A DNA stretch of 64,000 bases from Clostridium paridis (lineage in GTDB: Bacteria; Bacillota; Clostridia; Clostridiales; Clostridiaceae), in NCBI RefSeq assembly GCF_016765615.1, contig NZ_JAESWA010000023.1, forward strand, positions 516,093 to 580,092, in the 5' to 3' direction. Shown piece by piece: positions 26,425-34,963 of the stretch. Each line of letters begins with the position of its first letter. Position 1 is the first letter of the stretch. Both the position numbers and the translations under genes were made by a program. A model generated the notes under the pieces. That model was not told the origin of the DNA, made no database searches, and worked only from the letters and a program-made list of their open reading frames with translations.

Positions 26425-26877
26425 ATGGAAGAAAAGCAGAAAGCAGGGGTATTCAGTTATTATTTATTTATATTTTTTGTAGCTTTTATTATGGATAGAT
26501 TTTATTCTAATGTAGCTATGGTGGTATATGGATTTTTAGCTGTTCTATTACTTATTAATATCATTAGTTTAATAAGAAAGAAAAGTAAGAAATCAGATTG
26601 GCTGTTTGTTTTAATTTTCTTTGTAATTATAGCTAATAGAGCAATAAACTCATGGTTTTATTCACAGGATCATCTTATTGTTGATACAGGTTATAAGGAT
26701 ATATTTGTTGCATTAATATTACTTTTGGCATTTATATTCTATATTCTTTATGGATTTAAGGAAATTGATTCAAAAGAAAGTAGATTTAAATTTATAGCAT
26801 TTTTGATACTAGCTATCATTGGGACAGGCTTATTTTTTGTGAATGATATAGTAGTGCCTATAATACAAGGATATTAA
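26425..26877 (+). CDS. membrane protein of unknown family
   Basis: A 150-residue protein with five hydrophobic helices. A basic cytoplasmic loop SLIRKKSKKSD follows the second, and a short loop NSWFYSQDHLIVDTGYKD the third. ATG 26425 is chosen because GAAGGTG lies 7 bp upstream. An overlapping longer frame that includes ATG 26421 is not coding-like. A terminator follows at 26899. It begins a run of small membrane genes up to 28.0 kb. Family not recognised. Confidence 0.6.
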   Translation: MEEKQKAGVFSYYLFIFFVAFIMDRFYSNVAMVVYGFLAVLLLINIISLIRKKSKKSDWLFVLIFFVIIANRAINSWFYSQDHLIVDTGYKDIFVALILLLAFIFYILYGFKEIDSKESRFKFIAFLILAIIGTGLFFVNDIVVPIIQGY

Positions 26878-26898
26878 TTTAATAGTATGAAATATGAG

Positions 26899-26938
26899 AC
26901 ACTATATTTTCTGAAATAGATTTATAGTGTTTTTTTTA
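26899..26938 (+). terminator. terminator
   Basis: ACACTATA and TATAGTGT form an 8-bp perfect stem followed by eight T residues. Confidence 0.8.
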
Positions 26939-27025
26939 TTTGGATTAAATATATATTTAGTGAAAATAATGGTAAAAAGGTGATACAATATTCATAATAC
27001 ATTTAATTACGAAAGAGGTATTCAT

Positions 27026-27481
27026 GTGAACTATTACTTTGGATTTTCATTCTATGGACTAATAATCTTTTTATTACCTATGATACCTAACTTATTTTAC
27101 TTTATTAAACCTGTTCCTTATACCTTAGGGAATAATGAGAATAAACATGTGTTGCTAGATATTATTGAAAATATATTTAGAGTAGTATTTTTTACAATGC
27201 TTATATTAGTTGTAAGTGAGCAAGCAATTAAAATTCATAGTACTCATATTATTTGGATAGTAATAATACTACTTTTATATTATGTGTTTTGGGGATTTTT
27301 CTTTATAGGAAAGGTTAATTTAATTATTATTTTAGGACTGGCTATTTTCCCAGTGACCTATTTTATATTATCTGAAATATGGCTTCACAATTATATTGCA
27401 ATTATTCCGACTGGATTATTTGGTATAATTCATGTAATTATTAGCTATAGCGATTATGAGTTTAATGATAAAAGGAGGTAA
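27026..27481 (+). CDS. membrane protein of unknown family
   Basis: A 151-residue protein with about five membrane helices and short polar loops (PYTLGNNENKH at about 33-43, KIHSTH at about 73). It starts at GTG after GAAAGAGGT; the ATG two bases earlier is followed at once by TGA and is not used. Its 3' end holds the AAAGGAGGT site of the next gene, so the two are translated together. The family is not recognised, though the fold resembles four- to five-helix DUF membrane proteins common in clostridia. Confidence 0.55.
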   Translation: MNYYFGFSFYGLIIFLLPMIPNLFYFIKPVPYTLGNNENKHVLLDIIENIFRVVFFTMLILVVSEQAIKIHSTHIIWIVIILLLYYVFWGFFFIGKVNLIIILGLAIFPVTYFILSEIWLHNYIAIIPTGLFGIIHVIISYSDYEFNDKRR

Positions 27482-27485
27482 ATAT

Positions 27486-27725
27486 ATGAATAAAATAGGA
27501 TATATTTTTTCATGGATACTAGCGATGCTTGGGATTGTTTTTTTGTATATTACATTTATAGTTTATACTTCACTTCGTTCATTCATTCCGGCATATAATG
27601 AAACACTTCTGCCTGGAAAAATATATATATTAGATTATACTATTCCTAGTGTAATGTCAGTATTATGTATTATAGCTGGTATAGTAATGGGTATTTATTT
27701 TTACAGAAAAGAAAATCATACTTAA
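27486..27725 (+). CDS. two-helix membrane protein
   Basis: A 79-residue protein starting at ATG 27486, 6 bp after AAAGGAGGT. Helices lie at about residues 5-27 and 52-73, with a polar external loop between (RSFIPAYNETLLPGKIY). An earlier in-frame start would lie before the ribosome site. It is the middle gene of a three-gene run (27026-28036). Function unknown. Confidence 0.6.
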   Translation: MNKIGYIFSWILAMLGIVFLYITFIVYTSLRSFIPAYNETLLPGKIYILDYTIPSVMSVLCIIAGIVMGIYFYRKENHT

Positions 27726-27739
27726 GGGGGAAAAGAAAG

Positions 27740-28036
27740 ATGGTTACATTTTTGGCAAAGGTTATAATTTTTTGTGCAGTTGTAAGACTAATAGTTAGTT
27801 TTTTTGGTAAGGGAAATGGTCAATATAAGCGAAGAAGCAATAGTCGAAATTTGTTTACTGATGAAATGAACAGGCAACAATTCCAAGAGTTTCAGGAAGA
27901 AATGAATAGACAACAATTCCAAAATTTTGAGAGAGAATCATTAAAACAAATAACACCTTTCGAGCATGGTGGTTATGATATGACACAAGGAAATAGTTTC
28001 AATGATAATAACCATAATGGAATGAATGGATTGTAG
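27740..28036 (+). CDS. small membrane protein with EMNRQQFQ repeat
   Basis: A 98-residue protein from ATG 27740 (AAGGGGG upstream). One membrane helix (about residues 3-20) is followed by a basic linker (KRRSNSRN). Two tandem nine-residue repeats then follow, EMNRQQFQE and EMNRQQFQN, each with a Phe-rich end. The tail is rich in Asn, Gly and His (NSFNDNNHNGMNGL). The repeats suggest an amphipathic helix or a coiled segment. It ends the three-gene run. Family not recognised. Confidence 0.55.
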   Translation: MVTFLAKVIIFCAVVRLIVSFFGKGNGQYKRRSNSRNLFTDEMNRQQFQEFQEEMNRQQFQNFERESLKQITPFEHGGYDMTQGNSFNDNNHNGMNGL

Positions 28037-28101
28037 AAAATTTCAAGATATATAGAAAAGCATTGAACTTATTCTTATAAATATAATAAGGGGACGAGAG
28101 T

Positions 28102-28938
28102 ATGATTTGGATTTTAGGTATCATTACAGTAATAATTATACTTATTTTAGTATGGTTTAATATTTCTTATTCACCAGTTAAAGCTGAGTTTAAGAAATAT
28201 ATTCATGAAGAATTAAAAAATTCTAAGACTTTAAATAAGAATTTTACAGAAGAGGATATTTCAAATTTACCAATACCTGTACAAAAATATTTTCGTTATT
28301 GTGGGTATATTGGTAAGCCTAAAATGGCAAATATGAAGATATACTTTAAAGATGTAGATTTTTTGCAGGCTTCAAGAAAGCTTAAAATAGAATATACATT
28401 GTATAGTTTCGTGAACAAGCCAACAAGGTTTGCTCTTATAAATACAAGTCTCATGGGAATCCCTTTTGAAGGAATTGACTCATATAAAGATGGAGTTGGA
28501 GGAATGAAGGGACAAATAGCTAAGATTATAACGCTATTTGATGAAAGAGGAAAAGCTATGGATAAAGCATGCCTTGCAACATATTTATCTGAAGGTTTAA
28601 TAATACCTAATGTTGCTTTGCAGGATTTTGTTACTTGGGAAAGTATAGATGAAAATCATGCAAAAGCTACTATAACTTATTATGGAATTGAAGCTAGTGG
28701 AATTTTCACCTTTGATGATAATGGATGTATGACAAGTTATACGACAGAAGATAGAGAATATAATGATGGAAAAGGTAATTCAAGAATTGAAAAATGGTCA
28801 GCTGTTTGTAGAGGTTATAAAGATGTAAATGGAATAAAATATCCTACAGTTTTACAAGGTGTTTGGCACTTAGCTGCTGGGGATCTCGTATACTTTGATG
28901 GTAATGATATGAAAATAGAATACGATGTTAGGAAGTAG
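28102..28938 (+). CDS. DUF6544-like membrane-anchored protein
   Basis: A 278-residue protein with one N-terminal membrane helix (about residues 2-22). A soluble domain of beta-rich character follows, with LPIPVQKYFRYCGYIGKPKM at about 55-74, which matches DUF6544-type proteins found across bacteria. Other segments likely conserved are GIPFEGIDSY and KWSAVCRGYKDVNGIKYP. Function of the family is unknown. The ATG follows AAGGGGACG. The next gene starts 5 bp beyond its stop. Confidence 0.65.
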   Translation: MIWILGIITVIIILILVWFNISYSPVKAEFKKYIHEELKNSKTLNKNFTEEDISNLPIPVQKYFRYCGYIGKPKMANMKIYFKDVDFLQASRKLKIEYTLYSFVNKPTRFALINTSLMGIPFEGIDSYKDGVGGMKGQIAKIITLFDERGKAMDKACLATYLSEGLIIPNVALQDFVTWESIDENHAKATITYYGIEASGIFTFDDNGCMTSYTTEDREYNDGKGNSRIEKWSAVCRGYKDVNGIKYPTVLQGVWHLAAGDLVYFDGNDMKIEYDVRK

Positions 28939-28942
28939 TACA

Positions 28943-29443
28943 ATGAGTGAAAAGTTTTTGTGTTTATTAGCAACTTTTGATGAAGAAACAGAAAAGTATA
29001 TGAAGGGAATTGAAAGAACCATAAATGAAACAGGTATAGTAGGAAAACAGACTCCTAATCTATCTCATCATATTACGATGGCTTACTATGATACAAATCG
29101 TGAAGAAGAAATCAAAAAGTTACTTGAAGAAGTATGTTTAAAGACAAAAAGTTTTAACTTAACTTTTAATCATATCGGATTATTTGACTTGTCAGTAATC
29201 TTTTTCGCACCAGATGTTAATCGTGAATTACTTAGTTTACATGAAGAGTTTGATAAGGAATTTATTAATAATGATAAAGGATGGACTCCTCATGCAACTA
29301 TAATAATAGATAATGAGGAAAATATTCAAAAGGTAATTCCAATAGTAGCTAATAATTTTATGCCAATAAACGCAAGAGTGGAAAAAGTAAGTCTATATGA
29401 GTTTTTTCCGACGAGGTTTATAGCCGAATATAATCTGCAGTAA
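28943..29443 (+). CDS. 2'-5' RNA ligase family (2H phosphoesterase) protein
   Basis: A 166-residue protein starting at ATG 28943, after AGGAAG. The two catalytic HxT motifs of the 2H phosphoesterase superfamily are present: HHITMAYY (about residues 42-49) and HATIII (about 119-124). Such enzymes act on 2'-5' or cyclic phosphodiester bonds in RNA or nucleotides. It is tightly linked to the upstream DUF6544-like gene and to the AlkP-superfamily gene 26 bp downstream, suggesting one transcript. Confidence 0.85.
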   Translation: MSEKFLCLLATFDEETEKYMKGIERTINETGIVGKQTPNLSHHITMAYYDTNREEEIKKLLEEVCLKTKSFNLTFNHIGLFDLSVIFFAPDVNRELLSLHEEFDKEFINNDKGWTPHATIIIDNEENIQKVIPIVANNFMPINARVEKVSLYEFFPTRFIAEYNLQ

Positions 29444-29469
29444 TTTATAGGAAAGTTTGAGGTATTTAT

Positions 29470-30735
29470 ATGAGAAATATGAAATCCTTTGAGGAGGTTA
29501 ATAAAAGCACATATAATATATTCACAGTTCCATTATATGAAAGCTATTGTTTTTCTAACATTTTTGGAACCATAAAGGATTTATTCGGGGTTGATGCGAA
29601 TAGAAAATTGCCAGAGGACACTTTAGAAGGGTTAAAAACTTCGCCAAATAAAGTGGTATTCTTCTTAGTAGATGCTTTTGGATGGTGCTTTTATGATAGA
29701 TATAGAGAACAATCAAAATTTTTGGAAGAAGTTGAGGAGAATGGAGTAGTATCAAAGTTAACTTCTCAATTTCCTTCAACTACAACTGTACATGTAACAA
29801 CAGCTTTAACTGGTGAAACAGTAAATGAACATGGACTTTATGAATGGTTTTATTACGAGCCAGTGGTAGAAGATATAATAGTTCCATTTTTATTTAAAGA
29901 AGCTAGAAAAGACGGGATGCAAACCTTAAAAAACAGAAATATAGATCCAAGGAGCTTTTTGCCTAGAGAGAGCTTGTTCAGAAAATTATCAGAGCATGGG
30001 GTAAAGACTACTGTATATCAACCTAAGAGAATAAATCACGGTGCATTTGCTGAAGCAATGTATAATAGCGCAGCATTAAAGGGGTACGAGAATTATAAAG
30101 AACTATTTGAAGGTTTATCAAAAGATTTAGTTCAAAATAACGAAAAAGAATATTTTTACGTTTATATACCTGAACTGGATACTGTAGCGCATGAATATGG
30201 TAATTCATCTAAAGAATTTGAGAGAGCAGTAAAAAAGTTGTTTAAGCATCTAGATTCCTTTTATGATAATGGAAAAAGTAAGTTTAATGATACACTGATT
30301 ATGATAAGTGCTGACCATGGGCAAATAGAAAGTGATTTAAGTAAAAAGTATTATATAAATGAAATGATACCTGATATTGATAAGTATCTGGTTAAAAATA
30401 AAAATGGTGATATTATGTCTCCAACTGGTTATACAAGAGATTTAATACTTCATGTAAAAGAGGAAAATTTAAGCTTCTTAAAAGAACTTTTGAAAAAGGA
30501 ATTAAAAGAATTAGCGGAAGTGTATACCTTTGAGGAATTAACTAAAATAGGATTTTTTAATAACCCATCAAAAAGATTAAAAGAAAGATGCGGTAATCTT
30601 ATTATATTACCAAGAGGTAATACTAACATCTGGTGGTATGAAAAAGATGTTTTTGAAATCATACTTAAAGGGGTACATGGTGGAGCAAATAAAAATGAAA
30701 TGGAGATACCATTATTAACCTATTTATTTGACTAA
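29470..30735 (+). CDS. alkaline phosphatase superfamily phosphodiesterase
   Basis: A 421-residue hydrolase of the type I phosphodiesterase/nucleotide pyrophosphatase group. Metal-binding and nucleophile segments are visible: FFLVDAFGW (first Asp), SQFPSTTTVHVTTALTG (Thr nucleophile), PELDTVAHEYG and ISADHGQ. It has no signal peptide, so it is probably cytoplasmic, unlike many family members. Substrate may be a nucleotide or sugar-phosphate diester. It is the last gene of a probable 28943-30735 unit. Confidence 0.88.
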   Translation: MRNMKSFEEVNKSTYNIFTVPLYESYCFSNIFGTIKDLFGVDANRKLPEDTLEGLKTSPNKVVFFLVDAFGWCFYDRYREQSKFLEEVEENGVVSKLTSQFPSTTTVHVTTALTGETVNEHGLYEWFYYEPVVEDIIVPFLFKEARKDGMQTLKNRNIDPRSFLPRESLFRKLSEHGVKTTVYQPKRINHGAFAEAMYNSAALKGYENYKELFEGLSKDLVQNNEKEYFYVYIPELDTVAHEYGNSSKEFERAVKKLFKHLDSFYDNGKSKFNDTLIMISADHGQIESDLSKKYYINEMIPDIDKYLVKNKNGDIMSPTGYTRDLILHVKEENLSFLKELLKKELKELAEVYTFEELTKIGFFNNPSKRLKERCGNLIILPRGNTNIWWYEKDVFEIILKGVHGGANKNEMEIPLLTYLFD

Positions 30736-30755
30736 TTTTTGGTTAGAATTTCTAA

Positions 30756-30784
30756 TTGACTATTACCTATTTACCCTATATAAT
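30756..30784 (+). promoter_or_regulatory. sigma-A promoter
   Basis: TTGACT at 30756-30761 and TATAAT at 30779-30784 have the optimal 17-bp spacer, giving a start near 30791. No protein gene follows on this strand for 2.2 kb, so it probably drives the non-coding RNA downstream. Confidence 0.65.
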
Positions 30785-30880
30785 TACTTATACAGGAACC
30801 GATTGAACATTCTTAAGATGTTTTGGAGTCCTAGAAAATAGTATATAAAGACTGAAAGTAAGCTCAGTCTTACATAATAA

Positions 30881-31110
30881 ATTTCTGAAATATTTGAAAA
30901 GCTCCTATTTTGAATCTACATTACAACAAAGGGAGTCTCATAAAATTAAGATTATATTAGGCCTATGGTGAGTCCCATATGATTTCATAATTGAAAACAT
31001 AACGGCAGTAGGAAAATAGAAGCTTATTTGCGGACACCCACCTATCAAGAGATAGGTCTCAAAATTGGAGAAACGGTATTTTGGACGCAATATGCAAATA
31101 ATGAACTACC
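30881..31110 (+). ncRNA. ssrS: 6S RNA (SsrS) candidate
   Basis: The segment shows the landmarks of 6S RNA. GAAGCTTATTTGCGGACACCCACCT (31019-31043) aligns with the E. coli 6S segment before its 3' hairpin. A 7-bp hairpin ACCTATC/GATAGGT with loop AAGA follows, then CTCAA. CTCCTATTTTG (30902-30912) pairs with CAAAATTGGAG (31060-31070) at 10 of 11 positions, forming the long rod that encloses the bubble. GGTGAGTCCC at 30967 corresponds to GGUGAG in E. coli. 6S RNA binds sigma-A RNA polymerase and dampens transcription in stationary phase. The 5' end is uncertain because the upstream promoter is 90 bp earlier. Confidence 0.65.
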
Positions 31111-31129
31111 TTTATGGTAGTTCTTTTTT
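31103..31129 (+). terminator. terminator of the 6S RNA candidate
   Basis: GAACTACC and GGTAGTTC form a perfect 8-bp stem with a 5-nt loop, followed by TTTTTT. Confidence 0.88.
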
Positions 31130-31153
31130 GTTTTATAGATTAATTAAAACAAC

Positions 31154-31345
31154 TTATTCTCTTAAATCTTCTTTAATTCTTTGCTCAGCGTAGCTTTCTT
31201 CATTTTTCATATTACTTAATCCAAAATTAACTGGTCCAAAAGCAAGCATTGTATTTATTGCTGTATGAGCTTTTTCATTTTGTTCATGATTTCTTTTTAA
31301 ATAAATTCCTTCTTCAATTTCTATATCCTTCTCCTTATCTATCAT
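31154..31345 (-). CDS. small cytoplasmic protein of unknown function
   Basis: A 63-residue, charged protein (MIDKEKDIEIEEGIYL at the start, KEDLRE at the end) with no membrane segment. A strong GGAGGTGT site precedes the ATG, which makes it a credible gene despite its size. The central AINTMLAFGPVNFG is mildly hydrophobic. It lies downstream of the CBS gene on the same strand across a hairpin. No family recognised. Confidence 0.6.
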   Translation of the reverse strand: MIDKEKDIEIEEGIYLKRNHEQNEKAHTAINTMLAFGPVNFGLSNMKNEESYAEQRIKEDLRE

Positions 31346-31410
31346 AGTTACACCTCCATATAATTAGGAAACCAGTATAAGAATACTGGTTTTTATATTT
31401 ATATATTTAA

Positions 31411-31839
31411 TTAGATGTGATTAGTTGCTGGTTGAGAAATATTTTTAAGTGCGTCTTCAGCATTATCTTGAAGAGTAGGCTCTACAGAAATATCTCCAAG
31501 AGCAACTATACCAACAAGATTGTTATTTTGAATAATTGGAAGTCTTCTTATTTGTTGGTCACTCATTATTTTAGCTGCATCATGAATATCCATATCAGGG
31601 GTTCCTGTTACAGGCTTTGATGTCATGACATCCTTTATTTTTTGAATACTTGTATTTTGACCTGTTGCTACTGATCTTACAGCAATATCTCTATCTGTAA
31701 CGACACCAACTAAATTTTGTTCTTGGCATACAGGAATTGATCCAATATCGAATTGTTTCATCATTTGAGCAGCTCTTTCAACAGAATCATCTTGACTTAA
31801 ACTTACTAAATCTTTTGACATTATATCTTTTACTTGCAT
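31411..31839 (-). CDS. CBS-domain-pair protein
   Basis: A 142-residue protein made of two CBS domains (about residues 7-60 and 72-125; conserved GVVTDRDIAVR and GIVALGDIS ends). CBS pairs bind adenine nucleotides and sense energy state. ATG 31839 is the start because GGAGGTGAATGTT lies just upstream; an ATG ten codons earlier has no such site. It has no catalytic domain and resembles stand-alone CBS proteins induced under stress. Monocistronic or with the 63-residue gene. Confidence 0.9.
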   Translation of the reverse strand: MQVKDIMSKDLVSLSQDDSVERAAQMMKQFDIGSIPVCQEQNLVGVVTDRDIAVRSVATGQNTSIQKIKDVMTSKPVTGTPDMDIHDAAKIMSDQQIRRLPIIQNNNLVGIVALGDISVEPTLQDNAEDALKNISQPATNHI

Positions 31840-31887
31840 AACATTCACCTCCAAATATATATTTCCCAAGGTGGATGTTTTTTATTA

Positions 31888-32835
31888 TTATAAATCTCCT
31901 CTTTTTATAAAAGAACTTCTTATTATTTCATTTCTAAATTCTCCAGATATACACATGGAAACAGCTTTCTTTCCTAAAGTAGTTATATGAAAATCAATAG
32001 TAGATATATCTAAAAGCTTACTTATAGCTTGATTATCCTGCCCTATAATTAATGGAACTTTAATGTTATTATCTTTAAAAAATTTATAAATTCCAGCTGC
32101 AACTTCATCACTGTTTGCGAATATGCAATCAACATTGTTCTTTAAACTATAAAAATATTTTCCAGCACAGTAGCCATCCTCAAAATTTTTACAATTATTA
32201 TATATTAATTTTGTTGAAAAACTTTTTAAGTTTGTTTGAAAAATATTAAAAACTTTTTGTGAAGCCAAGCTAGAATCATAAGTCCTACTAAAGGTAAGGG
32301 CAAAGTTTTTATAATTTTTCTTTTTAAGCTCTACTAATATGGGTTCATAGACCTCAAATCTATTTATGTAGACAGAAGGAAGATTGCAGTCACCTACATC
32401 TTCACAGCAGATAATTGGACCATATTTTTTATATTCTTCTATTAATTTAAAACAATTTGAAGCAGATAAAATTATAAGACCATCAAACTCTTTTGAGGAA
32501 AACATTTTTAGATAGTCAAGTTCTATCTCTTTATCGTAGTTTGTAGGTAAAAAGGTAACTTTATAACCATCTCTAAAACCTTCTTCCATAATCCCACTTA
32601 TTATCGTATCATAATAACTATTAGAACTGCTATAAGGTACTATTATTCCAAGGTTAAAGCTCTTGCCAATACTAAGACTTACTGCCTTGCTATTTGGAAT
32701 ATAATCATATTTAGATACTATTTCTAAAATCTTATCTCGAGTTTCTTTAGAAATTCTAGGTTGATTATTTAATGCACGAGATACTGTAGAAACAGAATAA
32801 CCCGAAATTTTTGCAATATCATAAATAGTTATCAT
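31888..32835 (-). CDS. LacI/GalR-family transcriptional regulator
   Basis: A 315-residue repressor. The N-terminal DNA-binding domain ITIYDIAKISGYSVSTVSRA (about residues 2-21) ends in the hinge NSKAVSLSIGKSF. A periplasmic-binding-protein-like sensor domain fills the remainder, with NLGIIVPYSSS and a C-terminal ligand cleft. The family senses sugars or nucleosides. The ATG at 32835 follows AAGGAGTGAG. It is divergent from the 32984 gene, and a LacI-like palindrome lies in the shared region, so it most likely regulates that operon. Confidence 0.9.
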   Translation of the reverse strand: MITIYDIAKISGYSVSTVSRALNNQPRISKETRDKILEIVSKYDYIPNSKAVSLSIGKSFNLGIIVPYSSSNSYYDTIISGIMEEGFRDGYKVTFLPTNYDKEIELDYLKMFSSKEFDGLIILSASNCFKLIEEYKKYGPIICCEDVGDCNLPSVYINRFEVYEPILVELKKKNYKNFALTFSRTYDSSLASQKVFNIFQTNLKSFSTKLIYNNCKNFEDGYCAGKYFYSLKNNVDCIFANSDEVAAGIYKFFKDNNIKVPLIIGQDNQAISKLLDISTIDFHITTLGKKAVSMCISGEFRNEIIRSSFIKRGDL

Positions 32836-32899
32836 AAAGCTCACTCCTTAAACTATTAGTTAAAATAATTTTACCTTAAAATGTTTTTTAAAAAAAGTA

Positions 32900-32930
32900 T
32901 TGACGCTGAACCCGTTTCGCAAATTATACT
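32900..32930 (+). promoter_or_regulatory. promoter with overlapping LacI-type operator
   Basis: TTGACG at 32900-32905 and TATACT at 32925-32930 (19-bp spacer; 18 bp to TTATAC) form a promoter for the gene at 32984. Inside the spacer, TGAACCCGTTTCGCA (32907-32921) resembles the GalR/LacI consensus with a central CG, though imperfectly. A repressor bound there would block the promoter. Confidence 0.5.
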
Positions 32931-32983
32931 TAGGTAAAGTTAACAATAAAATACCACAGAGATGTAATTAATAGGAGGAGAAA

Positions 32984-33877
32984 ATGAAAAGATTATTAAG
33001 TTGTTTTGCAAGTGATTTTAAGAAAATGAGTAGAGATGAACTAAAACAAGCAATTTTAGCAAGTGAAGGAAGAACTGTTCTAGGAGAAACAGTGGTAACT
33101 GCAGCACCCTTATTAGAAGGGCTTACTAATGCAGAAGTAATGGCATCCTTTGGTGCTGATTTAATACTACTTAATGAATACGATGTGTATGAGAAGAAGG
33201 TTCAAGGATTAAAAGAATGCGATAAAACCATTGATAGACTAAAAGAGATGGTTGGAAGACCAATAGGAATTAATTTAGAACCTGTTGATGAAGATGCAAC
33301 ATTTATAGAGGATAAACTAGATATTTCGAAGGGAAGAAAAGCAACTAAAGAGACATTTGTTGAGGCGAATAATCAAGGAATAGATTTTATTTGTTTAACA
33401 GGAAACCCAGCTACTGGAGTTTCAAATAGTGCTATTTTAAACTCAATTAATATTGCTAAGAAGTATTATAGGGGATTAATTTTTGCTGGTAAAATGCATG
33501 GAGCAGGAATAAATGAAAAATTTCTTGATGTAGATATTATAGAGAGATTTATTGATGAAGGTGCAGATGGAATATTGGTTCCTGCTGTAGGTACAGTTCC
33601 AGGAGTTCAAGAACAAGAACTATATAATTTAGTTAAGAAAGTGAAAGAAAAAGGGGCATTAAGTATAAGTGCAATAGGAACTAGTCAAGAAAGTGCAGAT
33701 GTGGATACCATAAGACAGTTTGCTTTAAGCAATAAAAGGGTGGGGATTGATATACATCATATAGGAGATGGTGGATATGGAAGAATGGCAGACCCAGAAA
33801 ATATTATGGCTTTATCTATAGTAGTTAGGGGAAAAAGACATACTTATTTTAGAATGTCGCAATCATTAATGAGATAA
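32984..33877 (+). CDS. TIM-barrel-like protein, DUF7916-type
   Basis: A 297-residue protein that looks like a (beta/alpha)8 barrel related to phosphoenolpyruvate mutase/isocitrate lyase-like enzymes: GADLILLNEYDVYE at about 56-69, GRPIGINLEP, FICLTGNPATGV, and IDEGADGILVPAVGTVPGV at about 190-208. HHIGDGGYGRM near the C-terminus is probably part of the active site. Databases often mislabel this family as a hydrolase. It is the first gene under the LacI-type promoter and is followed by a 2-hydroxyacid dehydrogenase. The reaction is unknown. Confidence 0.65.
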   Translation: MKRLLSCFASDFKKMSRDELKQAILASEGRTVLGETVVTAAPLLEGLTNAEVMASFGADLILLNEYDVYEKKVQGLKECDKTIDRLKEMVGRPIGINLEPVDEDATFIEDKLDISKGRKATKETFVEANNQGIDFICLTGNPATGVSNSAILNSINIAKKYYRGLIFAGKMHGAGINEKFLDVDIIERFIDEGADGILVPAVGTVPGVQEQELYNLVKKVKEKGALSISAIGTSQESADVDTIRQFALSNKRVGIDIHHIGDGGYGRMADPENIMALSIVVRGKRHTYFRMSQSLMR

Positions 33878-33979
33878 TTCCATAAATTTTATTGTGATAT
33901 AATAAAAGCATATTACCCGGAAAATATTTAAATCAGAAATATATATAAAATGAGGAATGGGAGTAATAAGGAGGACAAA

Positions 33980-34936
33980 ATGAGTAACATTGTATTTCTT
34001 AATTCAAGCAGAGTAAATTTTGATAATTCACTTGATTTTTCAACTCTAGATAGCTTAGGTAAAGTTACAAAATATGATGATAGTAATGAAAGTGAAATTC
34101 TAGAAAGAGTAAAAGATCAAAACATTGTAGTTACAAAAGAACTCGCTATAGGAAGAGAGTTAATAGAAAAGTTTCCTACAAGTGTTAAATTAATATGTGA
34201 AGCTGGTACGGGATACAATAATATTGATACAGAGGCTGCAAAAGAGAAAAACATAGCAGTTTGTAATGTACCAGGTTATAGTAGCGAAGCTGTGGCTCAA
34301 TTAGTGATTACATTTATGTTAAGTTTAAGTTCATCTTTATCAGAGCAGCAAAGGATGATTGAAAATAATAACTATAGTAATTTCACTAAATACCTAGGGG
34401 TGCCCCACTTTGAAATACAGAATAAAACTCTAGGAATTATAGGGGCAGGTTCTATAGGACAACAAGTGATGAAAGTAGCTAAAGCATTAGGAATGAATAT
34501 AGTTGTTTACAGCAGAAGTCATAAAGATTTAGGTGACTCAAGTATTAAGTTTGTAAGTTTAGAGGAACTACTTAGGGAAAGTGATTTTGTTACTATTCAT
34601 TGTCCACTTACTAAGGAAACAAATCATCTTATTGATAAAAATAATTTAAAACTTATGAAGCCTTCAAGCTTTATAATAAATACTGCTAGAGGAGCAATTA
34701 TAAAGGAAGCAGACTTAATCGAGGCTTTAGAAAATAAAATAATAGCTGGAGCAGCTCTTGATGTTCAAGAGATTGAACCACCAGAATTAAATAATCCACT
34801 TTTTAGTATGAAAAATGTTATTTTAACTCCCCATATTGGTTGGAAATGCCTTGAATCAAGACAAAGACTTTTGGATATTTTGGCTAAGAATATAGATGCC
34901 TTTATAAAGGAAAAACCAATTAATAGAGTTTGTTAG
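33980..34936 (+). CDS. D-isomer-specific 2-hydroxyacid dehydrogenase
   Basis: A 318-residue NAD-dependent dehydrogenase, glycerate/phosphoglycerate dehydrogenase-like. The NAD motif is LGIIGAGSIGQQVMKVAKAL (about residues 149-168). The catalytic Arg is in INTARGAIIKE and the catalytic Glu/His pair is in the QEIEPPE and LTPHIGW segments. ATG 33980 follows AAGGAGGAC; the ATG ten codons upstream lacks a ribosome site. It probably works with the TIM-barrel-like product on a small hydroxy or keto acid. Confidence 0.9.
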   Translation: MSNIVFLNSSRVNFDNSLDFSTLDSLGKVTKYDDSNESEILERVKDQNIVVTKELAIGRELIEKFPTSVKLICEAGTGYNNIDTEAAKEKNIAVCNVPGYSSEAVAQLVITFMLSLSSSLSEQQRMIENNNYSNFTKYLGVPHFEIQNKTLGIIGAGSIGQQVMKVAKALGMNIVVYSRSHKDLGDSSIKFVSLEELLRESDFVTIHCPLTKETNHLIDKNNLKLMKPSSFIINTARGAIIKEADLIEALENKIIAGAALDVQEIEPPELNNPLFSMKNVILTPHIGWKCLESRQRLLDILAKNIDAFIKEKPINRVC

Positions 34937-34963
34937 TTATATAGAGGATACAAGTAGTAAAGC

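Noticed and set aside
26292-26498. 68-codon reading frame before 26425
   Set aside because: No ribosome site for its first codons, and it overlaps the well-supported gene at 26425 in another frame.
30785-31130. tmRNA or RNase P RNA instead of 6S
   Set aside because: The length would fit, but there is no tRNA-like end with CCA, no tag reading frame, and none of the RNase P core motifs (GAGGAAAGUCC type). The 6S landmarks fit better.
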